Part shown: positions 25,560 to 35,800 of the stretch, in pieces | How positions within the stretch are numbered: position 1 is the stretch's first letter | Layout of the letters: every line of letters starts with the position of its first letter | From: Porodaedalea pini | Taxonomy: Eukaryota > Basidiomycota > Agaricomycetes > Hymenochaetales > Hymenochaetaceae | DNA length: 64,000 bases | Assembly: GCA_002794775.1 (NCBI GenBank) | Contig: NBAY01000003.1 | Span: 1,302,001 to 1,366,000 of the forward strand | Direction of reading: 5' to 3' | Translations under genes and position numbers: made by a program | The notes under the pieces: model-generated | Databases searched by the model: none | What the model was told of the DNA's origin: nothing | The model's input: only the letters and a program-made list of their open reading frames with translations

Positions 25560-27730
25560 TTTGATCTTTTACCACCATCATCCAGACCGTGGGAAAGTAC
25601 ATAACAGTGTAAATCTTTTGTCTTCATCGATGGCCCCGCCCCCCAACGCGAAGCCAGCGAGTCTTCACCGTACCAAATCGCTCAGATCCTTGGGCAACAT
25701 CAAGGACCCGACGAAATGCGACGAGTGTAAATACGAACTCCCATATCACAGTCGCTCGTGTGTCTCTGGCGCGGCGAAACTCTGCACTCAGTGCGGACGC
25801 GACTCGACATACAATCATAACCAAGCCGTTTGCGACCTAGCGAGGAAAAACATCGTTAATTGGTCACCCGATACTGAAGCGGACCAGCACGCCGCCGCCC
25901 TCCGTAAACAGGGAGATCTCCCCCCCACCCCAGATATTCCGTCTCAAACCAGTCTTAAACGGTCCCCTTCCGAGGACGAGCACCAAGGACGTGACGCCCC
26001 CGGTAACCCCGCTACTATCGGCCAGATTCCAGACGACAAGGACGCCATGGACGCTGATGACGATTTATACGTCGACAGCGGCCCCCCCCAGCTCGATAAC
26101 GACCCCATCGATAACGAAGATGAGGATCCGGCCGTCGCCGAAGCAGTTAACACGAAGTCCCGCGAGCTTGCCGAAAACTCGGTCCGCGAACTCCGCGCGC
26201 TTATCAATCAGGACACCTGGACTTCAGCGACACCTTTCTATGATAACCCCGCTATGATGGGCCGCTACATGGCTAGCATAGCATCATCTCTGTGCTTTTG
26301 GATCAACCATTCTAACACTTTTGACGATGAGACTGCCCGTGAGAATTACGCTAACAGTTCTCTCAATCAATTTCAGACTTCCTTCAAGATCCACGCCCCT
26401 TATTGCAAGAATGTTTTTGATAATATTTATCGCAGCCCTCAAGATATACGCGAGGAACAGATATCCGACGAACTTACAACCATGTCCCGTTCCATTTCTT
26501 CCCTTGTATCTATAGTTTCATCGCTAACGGAAAAAACTAATAAACTCGAAAAACAGGCACAAAACCCCGCTAAACCCAAAGTTTCTTTCCCGTCTAACAT
26601 TCCTTCAGAACTTAAATATTTACCAGACCCAATCGGCACCCGTTTTACTCACGACCCTCGCTTCCCCCCACCTCCTCCTGTTGTTAAACAGCGCGTACCC
26701 ACCCCTAAAGGTGGACGCACTAACTACGCCACCGCCATGGCCAACACCCGTATCCCAGGCTCGGGCTATCGAATGGATACCCAAGGCACTATACACGCGC
26801 CAGATGGCTACATACACTCGGAACACAATGCACCCTGACCCGGCCTTTCGACCACCATCTACACCCCACCCGTCCAGTCTGTAGGTACAGACAAAGATGG
26901 GTATACCACTGTTACATACGCCAGAGCCACTCAGAAAAAACCGAAACAGATCCCCACTAAAGTCACTACTGTTTCTACTGACCACCCTGACAGGGAGGTT
27001 ACTACCAAACCCATGAACCGGGCTAACAGCTCAGTTAATACGCGCGTCCATAACGTCAAACGTGTTTATTTCTCACTTCCCGATAACCTTGCCATCCGCC
27101 CCCTTCCTAACTCCATTAAGAGCACTGTCCGAGTTGGACTCAAGGGCTCCACGGAGTTCAAACACCTCGTTATTCTCAATGTTGAATATACTTCGAACAG
27201 CAATCTCTGCATTTCCTTCACCAATATTCGCGCCGACTTCGACTCCACTTTCCCTTCTTTATCATCACTCCTTGACCGCATTATTAACATTCATGGCACT
27301 AAAGTGTTTACGCCGTCCCCTCAGTTCAAACTTGTCCTGCCGGCTGTGCCGGTATTTGACAAAGACACTAACGCTCTTTTCACTGAACGCGATCTAACAA
27401 CAGAACTCACCTCCCTCCCCCAATTTGAGGGGCAGGAATTCCTCTACCCCCCTCGCTTCATGGCGTCCATCGAGCGCCTCAACACTCTTGACTATTGCAA
27501 TGTCTCAATTATCCTGAAAGACACTAATCACTTAGCGTTCGATCACTTTTTCCTTCACAACAATCGCAACGTCCCGATCTTCGGCGTCATCCGACGCCTC
27601 GAGGAGATGCGCGCCCGACCAACTATTTCCCAGTGTGACAACTGTCACCGCCTGGGCCACTCCTCCATTAAATGCCAATCAGTCGCACGCTGCGCAATCT
27701 GTTTAGAACCCCACTGTACCGCTGTGCATG

Positions 27731-27734
27731 TCGC
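27731..27734. repeat. Target-site duplication of solo LTR 1, left
   Basis: TCGC, repeated directly after the LTR at 28668-28671. Aligning with LINE copy 2 (CATGTCACGAAATG) shows one copy in the uninterrupted state. Confidence 0.75.
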
Positions 27735-28667
27735 TGTAGAGCCGTGCTGATCGCCCCATCACCGCCGATCACTCCAGAAGCATTCAAGAACTGGTTCCGA
27801 CGCGTACCGATCAGTACCGGACTCAACCCGATTGGTCCGGTCTCGAATCAGAACCTCGCGATTGCATCATCAGCACGTTCCGACACCTCCGAAAGCATAC
27901 CGGAACGTACCGGAGATCTTATCTCGACGATTAGGGACGCAGTCACATGGAGCATACAGCCAAGACGCGTACCGGACTGCTGTCCGACGACGGGAGCCAC
28001 GTACCGATTGGACGATCTGAGTTCCGGTGGAGCACTGGTGTGATCGGACGCGAAGCGGACGTTTTCCTCATTATGATTTGTGTTTTTCCTATGTTCTTCT
28101 GATTTCTATGCACTCTATGCGTGCCTCTATGACCTATGACTTTTCCTTTCGACTCCTCTATGTTTCGACTGATATGCACAGTATGCCCGTATGGAAATTA
28201 TTAACTGTAGATAGATCTTTGGACTTAGTATAAATAGGCACCCCATGTCGTAGGTAGAGGACAGGTCAGTTCTACCGCAGAGTCTCCCTCAGATAGGGCA
28301 ACTTGAGTGCGATCCGTCTTTGTTCTCGTAATCTTGTAGTCATTCCATCTTCGTCTTAGCAGCTCGTCTTTCGAAACCGTCTCTCGTCTCATACTTCGTA
28401 ACTCGAATCTCGCCACTCATTGTGATCACATCGTACCGGTGTTGATAACCCGTGCATACCGACTCCGTGCCGGTCAAACCACAGATGCGACAGGAGTTCC
28501 CGACCCTTGTTCTCAATATCGACACGTACCGGCGCGTACCGAAGCGTACCGACGCGTACCGGTACGTCGAGTGATCTCACCGCAGTCTACCCCTAACCTC
28601 CCAGAGCAATGCGATCACGTCCCCAAAAGGACCGTTGATCCCGGACACCCCTAAGTCAGGATCTACA
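27735..28667 (+). mobile_element. Solo LTR 1 (933 bp) nested in LINE copy 1
   Basis: Begins TGTAGA and ends TCTACA, a 6-bp terminal inverted repeat of the TG...CA type. It is flanked by TCGC on both sides and absent from LINE copy 2. It contains a TATA box TATAAATA at 28229-28236, as expected at a U3/R border, and at least ten copies of the short motif CGTACCG, densest at 28500-28565. There are no internal gag/pol genes, so it is the product of LTR-LTR recombination. Superfamily (Gypsy or Copia) cannot be told; a 4-bp duplication is unusual for Copia. Confidence 0.85.
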
Positions 28668-29625
28668 TCGCCAAGTGTGCTCCATGCACCGCTTCCAACA
28701 ATCTCGCTTGCCAACACTTCGCACACTGCATTAACTGCAATGGCGATCATAACGCCAGGTCCTCCACCTGCCCCGCTCGCCGTAACTATCGACCTCCTTT
28801 CTAAATGACCTCTTCTATTTCAATCCTTTCTCTTAACGTTCACCGTTCTGAAGCGACATCTGACCTTCTTTTTAAATCTCTTTTCCATTGCGGCAATCTG
28901 TGCCCCGATATTATTTGCTTACAGGAAATCCCTACTGTCACTACAATCGTCCCTTCAAAAAATTCCCCTTCGGGCGAACAACAATTTGTTACCCGTAACT
29001 CAGACCCTTTTATCTGTATCCTCCCCCCTGAATCCACTTCTATCCGCCCTAGCTGCGCTACTTTCCTCCATCCTCGCATAGCTCACCTTTTCAGCTCTCA
29101 ACCCCACCTTTCTCGCCCCGTTTGCCAAGTCACCATCAGTATTGACCGGGGCCCATCACTCTCTCCCTTTTACATTTGGAACGTCTATAGTTCCCCTAGT
29201 TCTCATTCTTTCGAAGACCCGTTTCCCAACCCTCCGGTCGCTGATACCCATATTTTTGTGGGAGACTTCAACCGCCATTCCGCCTTATGGTCTGACACCC
29301 ATTTATCTCGATATTTTTCTTCTTCCGAACCCTTCATACAATGGCTCGATATTTTTTCTTTAATCATTGCCAATCCTCCGACTATACCTACCTTTTTTCA
29401 ACCCCATGGTTCTTCTACTCTGGACCTTGTGATCTGCTCTTCAGACATTCTTCCCTTTATTAACCAATCCCTCCTTATCAGCGACTCCTCATTTGAATTC
29501 CATTCTGATCACCTTCCCCTCATTTTCAATATACCTATTTCCTTCTCTCCACCACCAGACACTCACCCCCTTCGTCTTGTTCGAAAACGTGATATCCCCT
29601 CTTTAATCTCTGAATTCTGCAAATC

Positions 29626-29629
29626 GCAT
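29626..29629. repeat. Probable target-site duplication of solo LTR 2, left
   Basis: GCAT, matched by GCGT at 30727-30730 with one transition. Confidence 0.45.
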
Positions 29630-30726
29630 TGAGAATTCTGAGTTCCGGTTGTTAGTGAATAGGAATCAGATGATTGAGTTTGAGGGAGACGTGTCTAATG
29701 GGTCAATACCCTCGTTCCGGTCGAGTTCCGTGGGTTCCTGATCGCAGGATTCGGGTTGCGTGCGTTCCGGTGTGTCAGGGGCAACGGAATCGACGAAGCG
29801 TACTAATAGGGAAGTGTTCGAAGCGTAACGCCGGCGGAGTGCTCGAGAAGTGTGGGGGATCGTCGGTGGCTGTGTCGGAAGACACGGGGACGCGCTAATA
29901 CTAACACGACTTTCTCGGAGCGGGATTGTCCTCGGGATGGACGGCTGGTCCCTGTGCTCAACAGATGTCGTCTGGAGTACCAGAGGGCGGGGCGAGATAC
30001 GGGACTTAATTCAGAAGATAAGAGACGAGAGGGAATCGAAGTCGAGATAACGAGAACGAAGCGAAACGAGGTAAGGACGGAACGGACGGAACAAGCGCAA
30101 CGGGCGCAACGCGAATAAAACAAAGTCGAGGTGAGCGATTTGAGTCACTGAGGCACCGAGGCGTACCTAGAGACAGTCCTGAGAGATAGCACACGAAGTT
30201 AGGCGTCGAAACTCGGGGGTGGAATTGCTGTTCTATCTACAACATTCGACGCTCTATAAATACTAAACAAGTGTCCTGCGTAAACATGAAAGGCGAAATA
30301 AAATGAGACGAGTCCTCTATTGTCCTACCACTGAGCCTCCTGAGTGTTCCTTTGAGCGGCTCCACGATCCGAACTACTGAAAGGCGGGGACGGCGCGTGT
30401 TGACTTGGCGTAGCGTCGGTGAGCTTCGGGATCCTTTGTACGGAGCTGGAACGACCAATGCCGGGCTGCCGCATGTTCGTTAGACAAAGGCAAATGAACG
30501 AACCTTTGGCAGGGTCGAGTGGACACGCGCACAGATAAGTGCACCGGGGTCGGTCCGAGTAGCTGATGTGTGCGATCCGGTCGTTGCGTGCGTTCCGTGT
30601 TCGGGTAATCACCGCCGACCCGGGTGTACCGCTTTACTCGATTGCCGAGTCGAGGCTCTTCGACTTTGTGACGTATATCGCGTGCGTTCCGCTCGTTCCG
30701 TGCCCAACGAACCGGTTGGTGTTACA
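29630..30726 (+). mobile_element. Probable solo LTR 2 (about 1.1 kb) nested in LINE copy 1
   Basis: It splits the LINE between EFCKS of the endonuclease end and LFSFDTSDIH of the linker, which are contiguous in copy 2. It begins TG and ends CA with an imperfect 4-bp duplication. It has a TATA box TATAAATA at 30255-30262 and no coding capacity. GTTCCG/CGTTCC motifs recur along it, echoing but not copying the CGTACCG motif of LTR 1. The lack of a longer terminal inverted repeat makes the exact ends less sure than for LTRs 1 and 3. Confidence 0.65.
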
Positions 30727-32532
30727 GCGTCTCTTTTCTTTCGATACATCTGACATTCACGATCCTTCTCATCTTGATGACAAACTCCACTCGTTTTATA
30801 CCTCCTTTTCGTCCTTCACCTCTCGCTTTCTACGAAAGCATAAACCCCGAACGTATCTTGGGCCCCATTCTTGGTGGACCGAGCAATGCAGTCGCGACTA
30901 CCAAGCGCACCATGCCGACCCCTCGCCGCATAACCTAGCCCAACTCAATAAAACCCTCGCCAACGCCAAATCTACGTTTTTTGGTAACCTCCTACACCGC
31001 TCCGATCACTCATCGATCTGGAAACGTAAACATTTGGGCACTGCACGCTGCTGCCACCCTATCGGCGCCCTAAAACTCCCGTCCGGGTGATACACTCTCA
31101 ATGAGAGCAAGAAGTCCGAGCTTTTTCGCTCTACATTTTTTCCTGCGCTTCCCACTGGTTATCGCGACCAGCATTTGCTCCCTCTTCCAGTCGAAATTGA
31201 GCCTGTCTCAGTCGACGAAATGCTTCAGGCCCTCAAGGGCACTGACGACACTACCGCCCCAGGCAGTAATTGTTTTTCCTACCTTCACTTAAAACTTTTT
31301 ATCGAATTCGAACCTCAGTTCTTTTCTCAAATCTTTTCCTGTTGCCTTTCATTCGGTTATTTCCCTTCATCTTTCAAACACTCTATCATTACCTTCATTT
31401 CCAAACCAAAATGCTCAGATTTCTCTCTCCCCCATTCCTTTTGTCCTATCGCCCTCGTTGATACGATGGGCAAACTTTTCGAACAAATTCTCTTTAATCG
31501 CCTTCAAATTATATTTGAACAACGTTCTCTTATTCCTTCCTCACAGCATGGATGTCGGAAAGCCTTATCCTCTCTGACAGCCTGCTACGAACTTTTACAC
31601 CTAAACAACTTCAAACCTTTTATTTTTTCCCCTTTCACCTCTACCCCGGGCCTTGGCCCTTTTGAACCTCGAAATCGTCGGCTGTTAACTTCCGTTATCA
31701 CTATTGACATTCAAGGTTTTTTCGATAACATCTCCCATCCACTCCTTATCGACCGTTTAACTCGGTCTAACATCCACCCCAACCTCATCAATTGCGTATC
31801 CCATTGGATGCGCGACCGTCCCATTTCTCTTCACTTCAATCAGTTTTTTTTCAGACACTTTCACCAAACCCAACCGGGGCGTCCCTCAAGGGTCCCCCCT
31901 CTCTCCCCTTATTTCTATCTTCGCAGCCGCTCCGGCTATCGAAGCCTATTACAGACAATTTCCCTACAATCGTCCCCTTCTTGCATATATGGACGACCAT
32001 CTTCTTTCCGCACGCTCCTTGAGCATGCGGACCAACCTCATTCGTTTGCACAACCAATACCGTTTTCTCTCCCTACAATTTTCACAGCTGGGCCTTTCCA
32101 TTGACCCAGATTCTGTCAAACTCATTCATTTCACCCCTCATAACGCCCACGGTCTCAAAGTTGCATCTTTTCCAATGCAACCCGAGAATCAACCATCCCT
32201 TATTCTATCGCCATCTTTAACTATTCACCCTCGCTCCCATATCACATGGTTGGGCATCATTTTTCATCATCACCTAGTCCCTTCTTTACATTTCCAATCC
32301 CAAGCCAACAAAGCTCTTTCCACCCTTCATCAACGCACCTTTCTATTTCGCTCTTCTCACGGTGCATATCTCGAATACGCCCGTCTTCTCTATTTCAATC
32401 TCATTTGTTCTGTCGCCGTCTACGGCGCTCAACTCTTTCCTGATTCTCCCGCCATTCGCACTTTTTTAGAACCAGTACAACATCGCGCGCTCTCTCTTAT
32501 GCTTTCTCATAGTGTCAACAAAGACGCAGCCG

Positions 32533-32537
32533 GCTCC
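32533..32537. repeat. Target-site duplication of solo LTR 3, left
   Basis: GCTCC, repeated exactly at 32949-32953. Confidence 0.88.
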
Positions 32538-32948
32538 TGTTAGAACCTGAACTTTCACCTTTTCTTTATTTTCCCTTTTACCATTTCCTTTATTATATTC
32601 ACCCTTTTCATTATATTTACCCATCTTACACAATCATTCCCACAACACCTTCATTCGTTCCATTCCGACCCTTTATGTAATATTAGATAATATAGTCTCA
32701 CGGTTGTCGCTATATAAGGTCTCAGGAATCGCATGAACTCCTTGTTCTGCTTTTCCTCTTACCTCCGCGACGACCTAGGTGAGACTCGTCCCCTTGTATT
32801 AGTTTAGTCTTGTATTAATCCTCTTACCTCCGCGACGACCTAGCCTGAGTACAGCATGTCCCGAGTCCCCGCTCGAGTATAGCACGTCCCAGACGACAGT
32901 CAGCCGAGCCTGCCCAGTCCGAGTCGTCTCCCGGACTCCCGCCTAACA
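32538..32948 (+). mobile_element. Solo LTR 3 (411 bp) nested in LINE copy 1
   Basis: TGTTAG...CTAACA terminal inverted repeat with an exact 5-bp duplication GCTCC. A TATA box TATATAAG is at 32711-32718. A 24-bp direct repeat (cctcttacctccgcgacgac, plus ctag) occurs at about 32756 and 32818. The 5-bp duplication and short length fit a Copia- or Gypsy-type LTR. It is absent from LINE copy 2 at the equivalent RT/RNase H linker. Confidence 0.9.
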
Positions 32949-34322
32949 GCTCCTTACTTTCAATCCCACCGATTGATCTTTTTATTCAATATCAATCCAA
33001 ACGTTTCATAACTTCCTATGTATCATTGTCTTGTCCCTCTCTTCCCCCTTCTGCGGACATTCGAAATTCTCTTCCTGCTGATATTTCCATCCCATCTACC
33101 AACCTTTACCCAATCATTCCACCTATTCATTCACGCCTTTCACTTGTTCCTCTTACCTCTCATAGCCACAGTCTTTTCGCTAGAAAATCCTTTCTCCAGC
33201 TTTTCAATCACCCTCCTCCCTTTCAATACTTCTTATTCACAGATGGCTCTGTCATCGAACAGGATAGTGTCCCTACCGGCGGTCACGGGTTTTCAATCAT
33301 GCATAACTGACGCGAACTTGCATCCTACTCTTCAAACGCGCATATCCAAAGCAATATTCTTTACGAAGAACAGCAGGCTCTCATCGCTGGCATTTTCACG
33401 CTTCTCTACCTTACTCGCGCATTGCGATCATCCTTGCCACTTACGCGCTGTCACAGACTCTGCGAATTGCGCTCGACTCATATTCTCAGCGGACCCACAT
33501 CATGCTGCTTTCATCACAGCCTTCCGCCGATTTTGCAGTATATTCTTATCCCTACACCATCCCGCATCAAGTATCTCAGTGCAATGGCTGCCATCCCATA
33601 TGGGACTACCTGGCAACTCACGAGCAGACCAGCTCGCGGCCCAAGCTTCACGTGCGCAGCACAAAGTCTTAATGCCTGTCACACTAGCCAACCTTCACGC
33701 ACGATTTTCCACCAACCTTTTGGCCAAATGGCGGAATCGTACCTTAAACCTCCGATACCATCGCAGCGTAGCCACAGCGCCTTTTATCCTCTACCCACGG
33801 CACCAGTTGCGGCCCTTCCTGAGGCTTAACCCTGAGAAGCGTATTCCCCGCTACCTCCAATCGAGAGCGGTCGGGATCCTCCTCAACACTCATGATATGC
33901 ATGACCGAAACCTGCCAAGCCGGTGTCCGGACCCCCTCTGCTCCAAACATGACATCCATCATATTCTCAACGTCTGCCCTTTCTTTTCGCAAGTTCGCCG
34001 TCAATATTACCACAAACCTTCTCTCCCTCTTTCATTTTCAAATTGGTTCTTACCATCCAATTTTATGTTACTCATTCAATTCGCATATTTCTCTTTCCGT
34101 CACCCCCCGGACACTATGCCCTATTATTCAGACCTCCCACTCGATCTTTTATAAAACCACATCCAAATCACATAACGGTCACCCCACTCCTTCATTAACG
34201 TAGCCACGCATTTAGTCACCACGAAGCATTTCCCTCTGTTTCCCCTTTCCCGTTCTCTTCCCCCTTTTCTCTTATGTCTTCCCTTGTAGTGCAACTAGTG
34301 CAGAGTAGTGCAATATTATAAA

Positions 34323-34333
34323 CGGCATGGCAC
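34323..34333. repeat. Target-site duplication, LINE copy 1, right
   Basis: CGGCATGGCAC, identical to 25549-25559. Confidence 0.88.
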
Positions 34334-34416
34334 GTGATGATTTGCGCAGCTTGCCAAAAATTACAACTCGATCGTCTCTCACTTCAAAACTCCAATAGAC
34401 TTCAAGTTCCCCCCAA

Positions 34417-35569
34417 ATGGCCTCAATGCTGAAGGCTCAGTCGTCGAACGTCGCAAAGGCGAATGCTAAGGGAAAGGGAAAGAGAAAGTTCGAGGATGCA
34501 GGTGGGGACGAAACCATGGTCGGTGAAGAGGGGGCTGCTTCTGCGCCGAAGCGAAAGAAAAACAAGCAGAGGGTGCTTCTGCTCTCCTCGCGCGGTGTCA
34601 CTCACCGTATGCGCCATCTAATGAACGACCTGGAAGTCTTGCTTCCCCACGTAAAAAAGGGCATGTTGTTTATTTTTCATGCAAGAGTAGTACTCATTGT
34701 TGGGCAGACTCCAAGCTCGACTCAAAGTCGCAGCTACATCTCCTCCCCGAGCTTGCCGACCTCCACAACTGCAACAACACGCTCTATTTTGAGGCGCGCC
34801 GCCATGAAGACCTTTATCTCTGGGCTGCAAAGACGCCAAATGGTCCAAGTATCAAGATGCATGTTCAAAACGTCCACACGATGGATGAGCTCAAAATGAC
34901 AGGCAACTGTCTTAAGGGCAGCCGAGGCATCGTATGTTTCGACAAAACCTTTGATGAGACAGAATGGGGAAGGCTTACGAAGGAGGTTTTCACCCATGTA
35001 TGTTCTTTCCATATTGAAGTTAAGAGCGAGCTCCTGACATTTTATCCGTCCGAAGATTTTCGGCGTTCCTCCTGGCGCGCGAAGGGCAAAACCTTTTGTG
35101 GACCACATCCTTACTTTCTCTCTTTTGGATAATAAAATCTGGTTCCGGAATTTCCAGGTACACTTATTCTCAAAAAATTTTGTTCATGTTGTTGACGTTC
35201 TTATTATCTGGCCTTAACGTCTAGATATTGGAAAAGGATCCCCTTCAGCCCAATGGTCCACCACAGACATCATTAGTCGAGATCGGACCTCGTTTTGTCC
35301 TCACACCTATTCGAATTTTCGAGGGTGCGTTCAGTGGTGCAACAGTATTCGCCAACCCTGGTAAGGCATATCTCACTTTACGGATTTTGAAAGTCTCATG
35401 CGGGTTCTCTGCAGAATTTGTCTCCCCGGCTGCAGTTCGGTCAGCGGTCCGTCGTGAAAAGGGTGAGAAGTATCGTATCCGTAAAGAGACTGAAACAGAG
35501 CGTCATGATCGGAGAGAGGACAGGCGGAGGGATGAAGACGAACTCGCTGTGCGCAAGGTCTTTGCTTAG
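34417..35569 (+). CDS. BRX1: Brx1, ribosome biogenesis protein (BRIX domain)
   Basis: Nucleolar assembly factor for the 60S ribosomal subunit. Exons: 34417-34660, 34708-34997, 35056-35157, 35225-35360, 35415-35569 (308 aa). A basic N-tail (KGKGKRKF) precedes the Brix core: RVLLLSSRGVTHRMRHLMND, LEVLLPHVKKDSKLDSKSQ, NNTLYFEARRHEDLYLWAAK, GPSIKMHVQNVHTMDELKM and SLVEIGPRFVLTPIRIFEG, ending in a charged helix. The first intron uses a GC donor (GCATGT at 34661) and AG acceptor; only this junction restores KKDSKLDSKSQLH. LINE copy 1 ends 94 bp upstream of the start codon, so its promoter has been displaced. Confidence 0.95.
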
Positions 35570-35800
35570 GTACTTTTTTGTACGATTACACGTCGGACAC
35601 ATCTTTCCTATCCACCGCTCTGCTTGTGCTTGAGGGAATAAGTTCATCGGACGATATGCAGGTTTACTTTCACTAGAGCTCCGAATTACTGGCTAACGAT
35701 ATTCCAAATATAAGTTACATGGAAAGTCCACCGAATAATATTTACAGAAAGAAAACATAAAAGCGGAAACAGTAGTCCAGGCATCCAGACGGTGAAGGTT

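Larger units (their letters stand above)
25630..28804 (+). pseudogene. LINE copy 1 ORF1 (gag-like zinc-knuckle protein), broken
   Basis: Starts MAPPPNAKPASLHRTKSLRS. Near residue 30-75 it holds a Cys/His cluster (KCDECKYELPYHSRSC, then LCTQCGRDSTYNHNQAVC) that is conserved in copy 2. A Pro/Asp/Glu-rich linker, a helical region and C-terminal CCHC knuckles (CDNCHRLGHSSIKC) follow. Breaks: a TGA at 26836-26838 where copy 2 has a CGT Arg codon, a frame change near 26840-27010, and a solo LTR at 27735-28667 inside the second knuckle. The last knuckle (NCNGDHNARSSTCP) resumes after the LTR and ends with TAA immediately before the ORF2 ATG. Confidence 0.88.
28805..34154 (+). pseudogene. LINE copy 1 ORF2 (endonuclease-RT-RNase H), broken
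   Basis: Domains in order: endonuclease 28805-29629 (SLNVHRSE, PDIICLQEIP, VGDFNRHSALW, HSDHLPLIF), interrupted by solo LTR 2; RT about 30731-32540 (ALVDTMGKLFEQILFNRL, QHGCRKALSSLTACYELL, ITIDIQGFFDNISHPL, then YMDD at 31986-31997 in another frame), interrupted by solo LTR 3; RNase H about 33200-33700 (FTDGSV, YEEQQALIAG, WLPSHMGLPGNSRADQLA) and a C-terminal Cys/His motif (CPDPLCSKHDIHHILNVC). Frameshifts lie near 31090, 31900 and 33310, and a TGA at 33308-33310. All catalytic blocks remain recognisable but never in one frame. Confidence 0.9.
25560..34322 (+). mobile_element. LINE (non-LTR retrotransposon) copy 1, full length, with three nested solo LTRs
   Basis: Two-ORF non-LTR retrotransposon resembling the fungal Tad1/I-like group. 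ORF1 carries zinc knuckles; ORF2 carries an apurinic-type endonuclease, reverse transcriptase and RNase H. It spans 8763 bp; removing the three solo LTRs and their duplications leaves about 6.3 kb, matching copy 2 (6268 bp). It is bounded by an exact 11-bp target-site duplication and ends ATATTATAAA without a poly(A) tail, as copy 2 does. Both ORFs are broken by stops, frameshifts and insertions, so it cannot move by itself. It splits the former 188-bp divergent promoter between DUF1776 and BRX1. Confidence 0.93.

Noticed and set aside
25453..26838. 461-codon ORF as a host gene with zinc finger
   Set aside because: It is LINE ORF1; homologous to 53799-55232 and inside an element with target-site duplications.
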